A stretch of DNA of 64,000 bases from Ascarosepion bandense (GCA_037127315.1 JBBBDQ010001609.1:613001-677000), one strand, 5' to 3'; positions 21,407 through 32,112 are shown, counted from the stretch's first letter. Numbers and translations are program-made. Notes: a model not told the origin generated them from the sequence alone.

Positions 21407-21417
21407 AATTGGCAATT

Positions 21418-22070
21418 AGGAGTATGAAAAATCAGAGAAACACTTTCATTACGCTATTCAGATTATTATAACTTTATACCGTAATTTAATTGATAATGAA
21501 AATTAATATCCTTGCCTGTGTGAATAAAACTTAGGATTAAAGGCCTCTAATGTAATTCAAAGAAAAAAAGATTACAGCTATTCCAAGATGATCAGGCTTG
21601 GTGCCGATTAACCAATAAGAACCTTCTACAAATATATTTTAGATATACATGAAGAGATTTAGATGCTGATTGGTTAAATATGATAGGAATCAAGTGATCC
21701 GGTAAACAAAATCACAAACAAAAAAATCCTTAAAACGAGAAACCTGTTATCGTTAAATAGTTAATTCAAGCCTTGTTCTGACATGATGGTCTTCATGGTT
21801 AAATTAGTAAAGACTCAGTTTGGCTCAAAAATAGTTTCCCTGATGGATAAAGATTTAGGCCGGTTGTTATTAATTTCACTGATTAATATATAAAAAAGAA
21901 ACAGAGGTAACAACTCAAATTGATGTACCCACAAAAGCAACATTATCCAGATTGTGAATTTAGCTTCCACCAATTGTGGTTTTAAGTGATATCAGTCTAT
22001 CTACAACCACAACAGTGTAACCTAAAGTTTTTACTACGACGCAACAAATACCCAAATCAAGATAGTGACA
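21418..22070. other. Unassigned AT-rich DNA
   Basis: No gene or repeat family recognised. Confidence 0.5.
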
Positions 22071-22073
22071 CTC

Positions 22074-22360
22074 AGTAAATCAGTTAAGTGCCATACGTGA
22101 TATACGCTTGGGTGACGTGGCAGAAGATTATCCAGTAGTAGGTTACCTTTACTTTCTGCGGTAGAGTGGTTGTCAGCCAAGGCTATAGAACCCAGTCTGC
22201 CCTGTTATTTAACTGGAGGGAAGAGTGGGGGAAGGGACGGATTAATATCTTTCCCAAGGGTATCTGCGCGTAAGTGAATGCAAAGAATTCAACTGGAATT
22301 CGAAATTGGGTCTCCGATTTTTGGTTTCGAGCCGATATCGACTGCACCACAGCATACATC
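22074..22360 (-). mobile_element. tSINE
   Basis: Inverted family sequence from 'cagttaagtgccatac' to 'actgcaccacagcata', with the central 'catgtctcgaaagagacatg' hairpin deleted ('gggtgacgtggcagaag'). Confidence 0.9.
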
Positions 22361-22589
22361 ATCATACAGACACTACCAGTCACATATAATAGCTACTAGG
22401 CGCACACATATTATCAGCCAAATCCTGCATAGACCATGATATGTCTAGGAAAGATATATATATATATATATATATATATCATTCGAGGTAGCAAGCGGTT
22501 TTAGCAAATGTAACCGCCGGGTAGAACAATCTAGCAAGTAGACGTAATGGACGGTAGCCGTCGTATGCAGTATGCTGAGACGTAGGCGT

Positions 22590-22690
22590 AGTCAATAGCC
22601 ATAAATCAATAGTCGTAGACCTATAGTTGTAGACCTGTAGACCTCTAGCGGTAGACCTATGGACGTAGAACTATGGTCGAATTTATGGCT
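22590..22690 (+). repeat. Degenerate ~12-bp 'gtagacctatag' repeat
   Basis: Several imperfect copies of 'gtagacctatag' with G/T substitutions. Short and irregular. Confidence 0.6.
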
Positions 22691-22766
22691 GACACCAGCC
22701 AATCATATTACTGTAAGAGAGAACCAAGGTGTATGTATATTCATTACATATTTATTACATGAAACC

Positions 22767-22769
<3 letters not shown>

Positions 22770-22816
<47 letters not shown>

Positions 22817-23010
22817 AATCTAAGCACGAACCAATAATTCTGTCTTTGTTGCGCTACTTTTGTATTGAGCGCTTTAGTGTTAGGGTTTTCGTCTTGGTTT
22901 TTTTTTTCTTTCTTATGAGTAGTTGACTTTTTGTTCATATACTTCGTTTGTTTCTTTTTTTACGTCCCCTTCTTTTCCCTCCGAGTTCGTCCTCGATGGG
23001 TTGTTCAAGA
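22770..23010 (+). repeat. (AT)n followed by retrozyme-group flank
   Basis: (TA)n at 22,771-22,812, then 'ttttgtattgagcgctttag', 'ttgttcatata' and 'acgatttaaattatagctta', related to 11.16-11.34 kb. No ribozyme core is retained here. Confidence 0.5.
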
Positions 23011-23144
23011 CGATTTAAATTATAGCTTAATTAGTACTAGTTTTGGCAGAGTTAGTTCTGTTACAATTAGTTCTGCTATTAGTAGTATTATAATTACTAT
23101 AGTTAATATATATATATATACATATATATATATAACGATTTGTA

Positions 23145-23618
23145 CCCACAGAAATTACTAATGGCTTTAAAAAGAAAAGACGTCATATTAGTTAAACCCG
23201 AGGAACCTTTCGGCCAACTCTTATCAAGGGTTCTCGTTGGCTTTAATTTTAAGGGAAAATAAGGAAAAGGACAAGGCAAAAATAAATTACTTACAATGCT
23301 GGGAGATGATGGAACTCGTTTAAAAATAAATTTATTGAAAAAAAAAACACATAAAATGTAAGGGGGGTGTACACATATAATTCCACAAGAGTGTTTAAAA
23401 GTGAAAAAATGTTACACTCACAGACTCACCAGCAATTGTAAGGAGCGTAAAAACTGCTCTTTCTGTCTGCACAGGCTCGGCTGTTGAATTTTCAAGCAAA
23501 TTGCTTCCAAAATACGTAGATGATGTGTAGACCGAGCGCTGTGCAAGACATCTTCTACCAAGCCAGGGTATTTTCAGATACAAGGGACAGCGGCTAATAT
23601 GACGTCTCTTCTTTTTAA
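23145..23618. repeat. Inverted pair of a PLE-like repeat
   Basis: 'gctttaaaaagaaaagacgt' + 'catattag' at 23,162-23,190 is the inverse of 'ctaatatgacgtctcttctt' + 'tttaaag' at 23,594-23,620. The left unit shares 'gtacccacagaaa', 'cctttcggccaactc' and 'ctcgttggc' with 55.27-55.40 kb. Between the arms the minus strand is open for 62 codons starting 'LKIPWLGRRCL'; 'PWLG' is reminiscent of the segment before GIY-YIG in Penelope elements, but that is weak. (AT)n abuts both outer ends. Confidence 0.6.

Positions 23619-23624
<6 letters not shown>

Positions 23625-23680
<56 letters not shown>
23625..23680. repeat. (AT)n microsatellite
   Basis: Pure TA repeat next to the inverted pair. Confidence 0.95.
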
Positions 23681-23819
23681 GAACGCTACTAGACAAGAGT
23701 AATGCACGTGAGGTCTGCTTAACCAATAAAAATACAAAAAGCACAAAAATAAAGAAATACACAGAATTTTCTTTCCTCCTCCATATTTCCTTTCTGGGAA
23801 GCTTAAGGTGAAATATGAT

Positions 23820-24480
23820 TAATTTATTAACGTTTCCTAATTGTTTCTTATCTTATCATATGTACATTGTAAGCATCTTTTATCTCTCAAAATGAAGGTA
23901 GTGCTCTGTTTGGTCAAAACTCAGTCCTTTAGAGGTGAAACTTGAGTGACTTTCCTGGGCGCAGGCCTCACCAAAAGTATATAAAGGCCGTATGCTGCCC
24001 AGATTACATGGTCCCACTCTTGAAACATTGATAAGCGCCAAAATAATACAGGGCATTACATTTTGGAGCCGACTTGGTTGCCGGAAATTTGTCAGTTTTG
24101 AGAGACAACCGGCTTCGGGGATCCACTCCTGATTTTTTGCCTGAAGTTTTGTCCTGGTTTTCTGTCTTCCATAGTTTTTTCATGTTTTGAAAGGCAGCAA
24201 AGTTTTAATATCAGAGTTTCGATTCTCCTAGATTGAATACCTTCCTCGAATCAGCTGGATATGATGCACCAATTGTTCATCTTTGTCTTTTCTCCTGTTT
24301 GGAATTGGATGTAGTTGTCTGAGGTTATTTCAGACACATACTACGGAAGCATTATATAGACTGTAATAGCTTGTCCCAAAAATCATCGCCGGCTATCACA
24401 TTTGTAACATATATAAAATACATATATGAATACACAATATATGTATATATGTTCGTGTGTGTGTGTGCGTGTGGGTGCAT
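23820..24480 (+). other. Unassigned DNA; possible LTR end/promoter
   Basis: A TATA-like 'tatataaaggccg' (about 23,979) lies 95 bp before 'gggcattacattttggagcc' and 'gacttggttgccgg', an arrangement that could be LTR promoter, LTR end (..ACA) and primer-binding-type sequence. I find neither the other LTR border nor gag/pol similarity, so this is a suggestion only. Confidence 0.25.
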
Positions 24481-24539
24481 GTATGTATTGCAGAAAAATT
24501 CCTGAAACTTTATTACACGTGACACGTATCTGACCGTTG

Positions 24540-24655
24540 GAATTTTAGAAAGTATGTAAAAATTAAAAGAAAATTATATTATTCGTCTTAGAAAAATCTC
24601 TGAAGGAGTTTGTTAAAATGAAACATATTAGATTAAAGACACTTTTTCTAACTGT
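24540..24655 (+). repeat. Short repeat shared with 6.26-6.35 kb
   Basis: 'attattcgtcttagaaaaat' + 'ctctgaaggagtttgttaaa' and 'acatattagattaaaga' match the copy near 6.3 kb. It ends at (AT)n (24,661-24,690). Confidence 0.6.
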
Positions 24656-24689
24656 TCTTTATTATATATATATATATATATATATATAG

Positions 24690-24967
24690 TGTATCGGGGT
24701 AGCAAATAATTTTCTAAACATATACTGTTAAATATAAAAGACAATGAATGTCTATTATGTTTAATTATGAGCAGTTCTAAACGTCGTATTTTGGCTCTAA
24801 TTTCAGTTGGAAGTAAAAACAAAAATTCTCCAATATTAGAACCATCTTTATAAAAAAAATTATCCAAATGTTGGAGAATTTTTGTCTTTATTTTTAACTG
24901 AAATTAAAGCCAAAATACGATGTTTAGAACGGCTCATGATTAAACATAATAGACATTTAACAGTATA

Positions 24968-24976
<9 letters not shown>
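24690..24976. repeat. PLE N-terminal inverted pair (small palindrome)
   Basis: The left arm (about 24,717-24,838, minus-strand copy) and right arm (about 24,866-24,975, plus-strand copy) are inverse copies of one coding segment: 'NVGEFLSLF.TEIKAKIRRL' followed by 'ERLMIKHNRHSLSLIFN', ending at 'CLENYLLPRYT' on the minus side. The same segment is in the 42-43 kb palindrome, downstream of the GIY-YIG domain, so it is the 5' coding end of the next PLE unit. Outer borders fall in (AT)n on both sides (24,661-24,690; 24,975-25,026). Confidence 0.8.

Positions 24977-25026
<50 letters not shown>
24975..25026. repeat. (AT)n microsatellite
   Basis: TA repeat bordering the PLE pair. Confidence 0.95.
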
Positions 25027-25112
25027 CATTGCCTGATGACAAGTTAGAAATATTGAAACATAGAAATTTCCGTGTCGCAATGTATTGTTAATTTTGTTTG
25101 TATAACAAATTT

Positions 25113-25115
<3 letters not shown>

Positions 25116-25191
<76 letters not shown>

Positions 25192-25192
25192 C
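25116..25192. repeat. (AT)n(GT)n microsatellite
   Basis: TA run followed by a GT run of about 20 units. Confidence 0.95.
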
Positions 25193-25194
25193 AT

Positions 25195-25560
25195 ATACGT
25201 ATATATTTTTCATTTAACCACTTCTCGGTAAAATGAGTCCCTTACATATAAAACATTAATGTGACCTCCTAAACAAATTAAAAAACATAGATGTCAAAAA
25301 CAAACATATGGCCAGTTTGGGCATAACATCTCAATACATGGACATCCCTTTAGAAAATGTCTAAATCAACTAAAAACACACTTAAAAAAAGCAGAAATTA
25401 CCTCTTCCCACACATAAAATCATAAAAAATATGCCAGTTAATCGTCAAATAATGTTTATTCACTTTCGGTAACCACTTCTGTACACAAACATTTGGCTTC
25501 CGATTTCCATTACTATCTTCTATCTACTTGAATCCCAATCATCTCTTATCTGTCTTAGAC
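25195..25560. other. Unassigned AT-rich DNA
   Basis: No gene seen. The next interval starts the CT-rich 3' UTR of a LINE-A tail. Confidence 0.45.
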
Positions 25561-25655
25561 AGCCCCTGTACCTTATTTTTTTCATCTAACTGTAATCCCA
25601 TGCACACCGGTAGCAATCTTTCCTTACTTGGGGTGAAATGATTATAAAAAAGTAG
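25560..25655 (+). mobile_element. LINE-A 3' tail
   Basis: 'ctgtaatcccatgcacaccg' and 'cttacttggggtgaaatgat' + A-rich correspond to the LINE-A terminus at 35.03-35.08 kb. Confidence 0.75.
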
Positions 25656-25659
25656 AAAT

Positions 25660-26008
25660 CTATGATTATACCAGATTTAATTTTATAGAAGTGGTTTGAA
25701 TAAAAGTTTACCAGATCGTGTTTTTCTTTTTTTTTTTCTTTTGCAAACGCCAAAGTTGAGTTCGTTATTGTTTGTCTGTAACATGATATCTAGGAAGGAA
25801 AGCGTGCAGTTGGCTTCAGATTCAAAAGTGAAGTCTACTGTAGGTTCAACGCTGTGAAGTTGTTTAAAAAGTCTGTTAAAATAGTGTCTTGAATATATAT
25901 TACTAGAGAGTTATCTGTTTTTGAAATAAGATTGTAGAATTTTTTGAAATCTCATTTTCTAGAAATTCTACAAATAGACAAGCAAGAACGCCGCTGAAAG
26001 ATCACATC

Positions 26009-26056
<48 letters not shown>

Positions 26057-26170
26057 CCTCATCCAGATTCAGTTATGTAATACAAATATTCTTTTAGTTG
26101 ACAGCTTCTGAAAATGTACATGCTGCTCCGATATAAATACCAAACCTCTGATAAGAGAATACATTGATTA
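25660..26170. other. Unassigned DNA with (AT)n
   Basis: A (TA)n run lies at 26,010-26,055; otherwise nothing recognised. Confidence 0.5.
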
Positions 26171-26175
26171 TGGTT

Positions 26176-26340
26176 GCTAAGGCTATAAACCTAACCTGTC
26201 CTGTTATTTAACCTATAGCTGGAGGGAAAAGCGACGGATTAATACATTTCCCAAAGGTATTTGCGCGTAAGTGAATGCAACTAATTCAACTGGAGTTCGA
26301 ACTCGCTTCTCCGATATCTACTACACCACAGCGCACATCC
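26176..26340 (-). mobile_element. tSINE, 3'-deleted copy
   Basis: Inverted head and mid-body from 'aaggctataaacctaacctg' to 'actacaccacagcgcacatc'. The 3' part of the element is missing. Confidence 0.88.
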
Positions 26341-26970
26341 ACCATAAGTACATTTTAAAAATAGTTGATATAGCTTTTTGAAACAATTTGTAAGCTCTTC
26401 TATTCTACGTTATAAGATGTATCCCCCCCCCCAAAAAAAAGGTTTAAGCTATACTTATTCTTTACTGGTTGCTAGAAGGTAAAGATATAGAACTTAGAAT
26501 AGGCTGCGGTAGGTGTCATTTTGCACAATACCACAACTTCTACAAAACCAAAACATGAACTTAAAAAACTCGAGTCATGTTCTTAAATGGCTACGTCAGA
26601 TCGAGACTTTTATTTGGATGCCATGCTTGGTACCAAACTCGTTCAGAAATAACTCAGTTTTATAAAACCAATTTCTGAGATCGATGGCTAGAATGATGCT
26701 TGTAGGGTTTAGTGGGGACCATCTTACTTAGAATCTCCTGGACTGGAGCTACAGAATCACAAACGAAATACTTCACTAAATAATAGAAACTACATCACCT
26801 GATGACTTTCAACAACAGCGGCAGTTTAAATAGATAGCACATTTAACTGGAAGAGAAAATAAAAGGATAATCAAGATGTTCACATTCCACACTACTTAGA
26901 ACCAAAGGCTAGGAAGGAAACCCCTACCAATATGGAAAGAGCAATAACAGCGGAATTGAAATCTGCTTTC
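26341..26970. other. Unassigned DNA
   Basis: Contains a C8A8 homopolymer junction near 26,426-26,441; no gene or repeat family recognised. Confidence 0.5.
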
Positions 26971-26974
26971 CTGA

Positions 26975-27065
26975 AATATTGTTTTAAGAAAAAAATTATA
27001 ATTTCAATCAAATTCGATCAATGAATACCGAGTGTTTCCTTACAAGGAAACAATTACTATTATAA
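26975..27065. mobile_element. Remnant of the piggyBac-type MITE interior
   Basis: 'gatcaatgaataccgagtgt' + 'ttccttacaaggaaac' matches the interior of the 17.67-kb MITE ('tcaatgaataccaaatgttt'). TIRs are not preserved. Confidence 0.5.
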
Positions 27066-27095
27066 TTGCTTTTAAAATTTGATAGCCTATCGAAG

Positions 27096-27214
27096 GCTTT
27101 TGACCATATAGCGTTTAAACACTATTTTCCGTACTCTCATCGAAGTTAAGCAACGACAAGCCTGGTCAGTACTTAAATGGGTAACCGCTTGGGAATATCA
27201 AATGCTGTCAAGTA
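27096..27214 (+). pseudogene. 5S rRNA-derived sequence, near full length
   Basis: About 119 bp aligns end to end with animal 5S rRNA as I know it: 'gaccatat' near the start, 'atcgaagttaagcaacg' (A box), 'gagcctggtcagtacttgga' as 'agcctggtcagtacttaaat', and 'accgcttgggaatat...gtgctgt' as the C box. Many substitutions indicate a pseudogene or the head of a 5S-derived retroposon rather than a functional gene. A tRNA-derived SINE starts within about 10 bp downstream on the same strand. Confidence 0.8.
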
Positions 27215-27216
27215 GG

Positions 27217-27362
27217 ATATGTGGGTGGTGTAAGTGATCGGAATTTTTAAACGAAGAGCCGAGTTCCAATTCAATCTGACTTCGTTAAATTCACTAAGGC
27301 GCAAATATCTTTGGGAAAGATATGAACCCATCTCTTCTCCATCCAGCTAAGGGTTAATTAGT
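27217..27362 (+). mobile_element. tSINE, 3'-truncated, fused behind 5S-like sequence
   Basis: 'gtgggtggtgtaagtgatcg' (degenerate A box), 'gagccgagttccaatt' (degenerate B box), 'gcgcaaatatctttgggaaa' and the mid-body, ending at 'aagggttaatta'. The last ~140 bp is missing. Its position right after the 5S-like unit makes a 5S-tRNA composite possible. Confidence 0.75.
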
Positions 27363-27865
27363 AAGTCATGTGTCACTGTGTCATTGTTATCTCAAAATAA
27401 AACTCTTACAATCTAATAATATTTTCTGGTTTTAAATAACCTGAAATGGGTTGATAAACCATAGAAAATAACAATCTGTGTCAAAGTTGAATAAATATTA
27501 TGAATTAGCGATTGGAAACGATGATCTCTGGATAGACGTAACTATCAGCCGTACGGTTAACATCCCAAAAGATAAAATTTTAATAAAATATCCCATTAAT
27601 AAATCTAGGGTTGATATTTTTACGAGACTGATCAAATTTTCTCCCTAGGGTGTAATTTATCACTTTCTGTTTATTGAAGTTGGCGTAAAATAACAGTGGC
27701 GAATTTCTCTTGGATTCTCCTCAAGCAATGTATGCCTATCTTTTACAATCTCATTTCAACCAAACTAATTACACGCGTTAAAGCAAATATACTAATTAAA
27801 AATTAATTAAACATCATCCTTTGATTATAAGTTTATTCACATCCACAAACCGCAGGGTTTTTTTT
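27363..27865. other. Unassigned AT-rich DNA
   Basis: No gene or repeat family recognised. Confidence 0.5.
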
Positions 27866-27867
27866 CT

Positions 27868-27909
27868 CTCCTCTCTCTCTCTCTCTCACTCACTCTATCT
27901 CTCTCTGTA

Positions 27910-27981
<72 letters not shown>
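27868..27981. repeat. Compound (CT)n(AC)n(AT)n microsatellite
   Basis: CT run, CA run of about 24 units, then TA run; it abuts the ribozyme-bearing inverted pair. Confidence 0.95.
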
Positions 27982-27983
<2 letters not shown>

Positions 27984-28212
27984 TTATAAATTATACTTCA
28001 GAACATGTACAAACTACAATCTACTACAAAGTTGTACATTTTGTTATGACATTGAAAGAACAATGTTTATCAGGTAGTTAATAATGATGGTAATAAGCGT
28101 TTTATTGTAACTACCTGATGAGACATTGTTCTTTCAATGTCGAAACAAAATGTACAATTTTGTAGTACATTGTAGTCTGTACATGTTCTAAAGTATAATT
28201 TATAATAAATTT
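27982..28212. repeat. Inverted pair with two hammerheads (one intact)
   Basis: The left arm (27,982-28,080, minus-strand copy) and right arm (28,107-28,212, plus-strand copy) are inverse copies around a ~26-bp spacer. The right copy holds an intact hammerhead (28,104-28,175). The left copy's core has decayed: CTGATAA in place of CTGATGA (28,073-28,067) and ATAA in place of GAAA. Downstream 'tattgagcact' relates it to 11.1 and 22.8 kb. It resembles animal retrozymes/Penelope relatives (inference). Confidence 0.8.
28104..28175 (+). ncRNA. Canonical type I hammerhead ribozyme
   Basis: CTGATGA at 28,115-28,121; stem II GACATTG/CAATGTC, 7 perfect pairs with loop TTCTTT (28,122-28,141); GAAA at 28,142-28,145; stem III of 7 pairs (28,145-28,151 with 28,157-28,163), loop GTACA; cleavage triplet GTA ending at 28,164. 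Stem I has three pairs at the core (28,112-28,114 with 28,165-28,167) and then a looser region, as is usual where loop-loop contacts form. All invariant bases are present, so self-cleavage after 28,164 is predicted. Confidence 0.85.
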
Positions 28213-28298
28213 TCATTGCTCTATTTTTATATTGAGCACTGTTTTAAATTAATGTTTTGAACGTTGTAAATATTTTCTTCGTTCCTTATTCCTTTGGA

Positions 28299-28690
28299 TT
28301 ATATATAGCATATATAGCAGCAGTACTCCATGGTTGATTTGAATATATGCAGGATGGATTCAGGCGGGAAAAACATCCTGGCCCGACACAGTGACCCAAC
28401 CTTCCTAGCAGTGGATTTAGCTATTGACTCAATGTTGTGTTTCCACTTGAGATCAGAAGAGAGGGTAAGGCCGAGGAGGCGCAGTGTATTACTCTCGGGG
28501 AGACTCGCTTGGTCCATGCTTATGGGAGGCAGGAGAGGTTGCCTGTGATGATTGACAGACAGCAGCTTGGTCTTAGACGCATTGAAATTTACAAGCCACT
28601 TCTTACCCCAATTCACCACAGAATGTAGATCACTCTCAAGATCAACAGCGAGATTATGTTTGTCCGCCACGCCGTAGATATTCATTTCAT
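28299..28690 (-). mobile_element. LINE-A reverse transcriptase fragment
   Basis: Minus-strand frame: '[19 protein letters not shown]', 'NFNASKTKLLSVNHHRQ', 'LRLLGLTLSSDLKWKHNIES' and 'MEYCCYICYI'. This is the segment just after the catalytic YADD box of a non-LTR reverse transcriptase. It is truncated at both ends: the palm catalytic box is outside at about 28,690 and the C-terminus is missing. Confidence 0.88.
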
Positions 28691-28779
28691 TTTATCACTT
28701 AGTACAGGTGTGTGCAGTTTTTAATATATTATTTCTTAGATTCATTGTGATTATTTAATATATTGTCTTAAATATATTT

Positions 28780-28974
28780 TGGGGAAAATTTATAAAACTG
28801 ATGACGACGGGGCGGATTTGAACACGATCCAAATAAACTTTTCATACATATTAGTCAACGTTTTAATCGCCAACATCAGCGTGAGTTTTAAAGTTCGAAG
28901 ATTTTTTAAATGGAAGCTGTTGGAGAAGGAAGTGAAACAAAAGAGGTCTTTGGTCGGAAAAGTTTGACGACCCC
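28780..28974. mobile_element. Possible hAT-type MITE end
   Basis: 'aaaagtttgacgacccctg' at 28,957-28,974 is the inverse of a CAGGGGTC..CAAACT hAT terminus like that at 33,381. The opposite end and an 8-bp duplication are not found. Confidence 0.35.
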
Positions 28975-28979
28975 TGGGC

Positions 28980-29446
28980 TAGAGTAAATATGTATATATT
29001 TGTCCGTTTCTTGACCAGAACCATTTAGACATGTCCCTTAGGAGATGACGCATTGTACATCGCTGATTAGGGGTAAGAGTAGTAGTCAAGAAGTAACCCA
29101 CACGGCTATCGAGGCTGTTGTTTTCTTTTATTAAGCTTGAAAGATGACATCCAAGACAACGTGGGAGTTACTATCTAAATGATTAGGAACAACCTTAATC
29201 ATAAACTGTTTGAGCGAACAAGGTTTCCTGACCTGAAAATACTTATAACTAGGTTATACCTGCAAATTAATGAGCTCGTTTTATCAAGATCAGTTACCAT
29301 ATTAAGCAAATCATTTATATGATCGGTATACACTTATCAGATTAGGTGTCATGATGGAATATATTAGACTTTGTAACTTTGTACCCCAACCTCATTTTGT
29401 GGGTTTCTGCTCCCTTAATCAAGAATCTGTATATTAATACATTAGT
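28980..29446. other. Unassigned DNA
   Basis: No gene or repeat recognised. Confidence 0.5.
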
Positions 29447-29456
29447 ACCTACGTGT

Positions 29457-29717
29457 ACCTAGCTGAGTTCGAATTCCAGTTGAATCCATTGTATTCACTT
29501 ACGCGCAAATACCCTTGGGAAAGGTATTAATCCATCTCTTCCTTCCAGTTATGGGTTAAATAGCAGGACAGATTGGGTTCTATAGCCTTGGTCGGCAACC
29601 AGTCTACCGCAGAAAGCAATGGCAACCTACTGCGGGAAAATCTTCTGCCCAGTCAGTCATGTCTCTTTCGAGACATGATCGCCCAAGCATGTATCATGTA
29701 TGGCACTTAACTGACTG
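29457..29717 (+). mobile_element. tSINE with 10-bp target-site duplication
   Basis: 5'-truncated at the B box ('gagttcgaattcc'), otherwise complete to 'cacttaactgactg'. Flanked by 'acctacgtgt' at 29,447-29,456 and 29,718-29,727. Confidence 0.95.
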
Positions 29718-29727
29718 ACCTACGTGT

Positions 29728-30200
29728 GTCACGCTGTAGAAATAGATATGAACGCACACACAGACACAAAAGATTAAACATAGAAACGCCGACGACGTAC
29801 ACACAAACACGTATAATAAATGAATGAAAACGTCGAACGGGAAATATAAAATGAAAAGAAACTTACTGTAAAATATATATCACATATTATATTAAAAAAA
29901 GAGGAGAGTATTATTGTACTTATAACTTTTTTATGCTTTAAATAATAATTTTCAGTCTTTCTTTGCTGTCTTCATCTCGATTCTTTTTCAACTAAGAAAA
30001 ATACTTATCACCCGCTTATTTTTATTTATTTTTTCCAATCAGTCCTACACTTTTCGCCCTGAACAGCATAGCAAGTCGTAATCGTAATATTAGAATATAG
30101 TTAATATCTACTTAAGTACCTACGTGTGTCGCGCTTTTGCTGTAATGAATAAAATTAAACGTATTTTGTAAATGCATTATATTTTTGGAGAAAATCATTG
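29728..30200. other. Unassigned AT-rich DNA
   Basis: No gene seen. 'acctacgtgtgtcgcgct' at about 30,118 echoes 29,718-29,738, so a short flank segment is duplicated. Confidence 0.5.
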
Positions 30201-30202
30201 TA

Positions 30203-30367
30203 ATGGAAGAAAAAAGAAGACAACAAAGAGAGGCAGCAAGAGAACGGTAGAGAAGAAGACGAGAACGATTACAGGCAGAAGAAAGACAAGCAGCCCGTAA
30301 ACATGATATAGAACGAATGTAAGCAAGGAGGAATGATATGAGCGAAGAAAAAAGAGAACTTCGCATT
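30203..30367 (+). pseudogene. Arg/Glu-rich repeat remnant (STPR-like)
   Basis: One frame reads 'MEEKRRQQREAARER', stop, 'RRRRERLQAEERQAARKHD', then 'IERM', stop, 'ARRNDMSEEKRELR'. 'EE' recurs about every 23 residues with 'A.R' and 'R.R' spacing, as in the 23-residue STPR-type repeats found in some invertebrate nuclear proteins and transposon-encoded proteins. Two in-frame stops show decay. It could be low-complexity coincidence. Confidence 0.35.
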
Positions 30368-30439
30368 TATGATTATTTATTGTTCTACAGTCAAATAATT
30401 AATGATGCAATAGGAGAATTTCTACGGATATTTTATTGC

Positions 30440-31385
30440 CATATAATGTTCAGCCCAAAATGCCAAATACAGGTGGGGGATACTAAAATCAAGCAGGTGC
30501 AAAAATTTAAATACCTGAGAAGTGTTCTAACAGAAAACATAAAGGGCGACACAGATATCCGCAGGTTAATTGGCAGGGCGAAGAACGCTTAAAAAGACAG
30601 GAAAATTTCGCTAGAAACAAAGACGAGGGAACTCGATTGTTATGTGATCTAAGTTCTTCAATATGGTAGTGAATACTGGACAATATCATCAAAGATAAAG
30701 GAAAGACTTGAAGCAACCAAAATGTGGTTCTACAGAAGCATACTGCATATAAACTGGGGGATCAATTTTATATTACTATCAATATATAAACTGAACCCTC
30801 ACTTTGTGGTCACATCCGTTTCTATACATTTATATTCCTGAGATCCAAAAGCACAAGGCTGTATTCCGGGAGCTGAGTAGAGTATTAAGAAACAGGACAA
30901 TTTCGCTAGAAACAAAGAAGAGAGTACTGGATTGTTAAGTGATGTAAGTTCTTCAATATAGCAGTGAATGCTGGACAATATCATCGAAGATGAAGGAAAA
31001 CCTTGAAGCAGCTGAAATGTGATTCTGCAAAATGATGCTGCGAATGTCGTGGATCGAGCATGTGAGCAATGACGTGGTTTTTGAAAAGATGTAAACAACA
31101 CAAAAAGGAAATTAATATTGAGCATCAGGAAGAGACAGCTAAAGTTCCTGGGACATGCAATAGAGAAGGAGGGCTTGGAGAACCTGATACTGACAGGCCA
31201 GATAGAGGGGAGAAGAGACAGGGGAAAGCAGCCAATAACATATTTGAACGGCCTGAGCAGGTTGATGACAGAACAGGGGTTGCGTGGTGTAGTAGGAGAA
31301 AGTGTGCTAAGGGCCACTAGGAATAGGGAGATCTGGAGGGCCATGATCGCTTACGTTCTAAAAAGACAAGGCACATAGAAAAAGA
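30440..31385 (+). mobile_element. LINE-B C-terminal region, partly duplicated
   Basis: 'aggtgggggatactaaaatc', 'tttaaatacctgagaagtgt', then RT-tail coding 'SSKIKERLEATKMWFYRS'. The piece at about 30,590-30,750 recurs at 30,890-31,050, with about 100 bp of unrelated sequence between them, so two overlapping LINE-B fragments are joined. The last part (31,118-31,378) codes 'KRQLKFLGHAIEKEGLENLI' and 'MIAYVLKRQGT', stop. Frameshifted and inactive. Confidence 0.82.
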
Positions 31386-32112
31386 AGAAGAACTCTTATC
31401 TAATAAGATTGCGTTAACCGAATAAAATGTTTGCTATTGAATATATATAAATTGATATTATTTATCATTGAACAAAAAAGATTAGTTCCAAGAAAGAAAA
31501 TGATTTCCATAAGGCTGAGTTGCTTAAGCAAGTATTGTATGATTTCATATAAACTCTCCCATTTTCTTCCTTTTCAAAAATGGTTAAAAACATCTGTCAT
31601 GTATACGAAATCAAAATATCTACGAGGTTAACGCTTACCCAAATGTCGTAGACTACTAGTACTTTTACTCAGCACATAGCAGGAATCCATCGGTTTACTA
31701 GTAGGGAGACTAACTAATCCGTTACAGATGCCTGCCCCTTTTTCTTTTTATAAAACATAAGAACTGAAAATAACATGACTCAAAATACGTATAAAAATTA
31801 TTTTATACTAAAATGAACCTGATACCCAAAACAAATGTGGAACAAAGCTTGAACAGACATTTAAGATTCAGAACATTAGTTGTTCACCTATACTTACTAA
31901 TATGAAAAAAATGGCTTTTGGGGAAAATAAGAACAAGCAATATAAAGTTAGCACAGAAGAAATGCCAAGAAAAGTCAAGTTGACGCCACAATCTTGAGAA
32001 CTTATTCTTGTGTTTTGTTTGCGGTAATAGCGAAACTGAACCGCAGTAGGAATTGAAATCATTTGTTTTTAAAAGAAAAATCTGTTGGAATAAAGTGAAT
32101 TCTGGGAATGAA
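30860..32112 (+). repeat. Left arm of a large inverted duplication
   Basis: The LINE-B end plus about 730 bp of following non-LINE sequence (31,386-32,112) is present in inverse at 35,559-36,830 with only scattered mismatches; I estimate about 98% identity over a compared 400-bp block. The non-LINE part encodes matching but meaningless frames ('SIRLSCLSKY', 'KWLKTSVMYTKSKYLRG' in both arms). The arms are separated by 3.4 kb. Confidence 0.9.
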
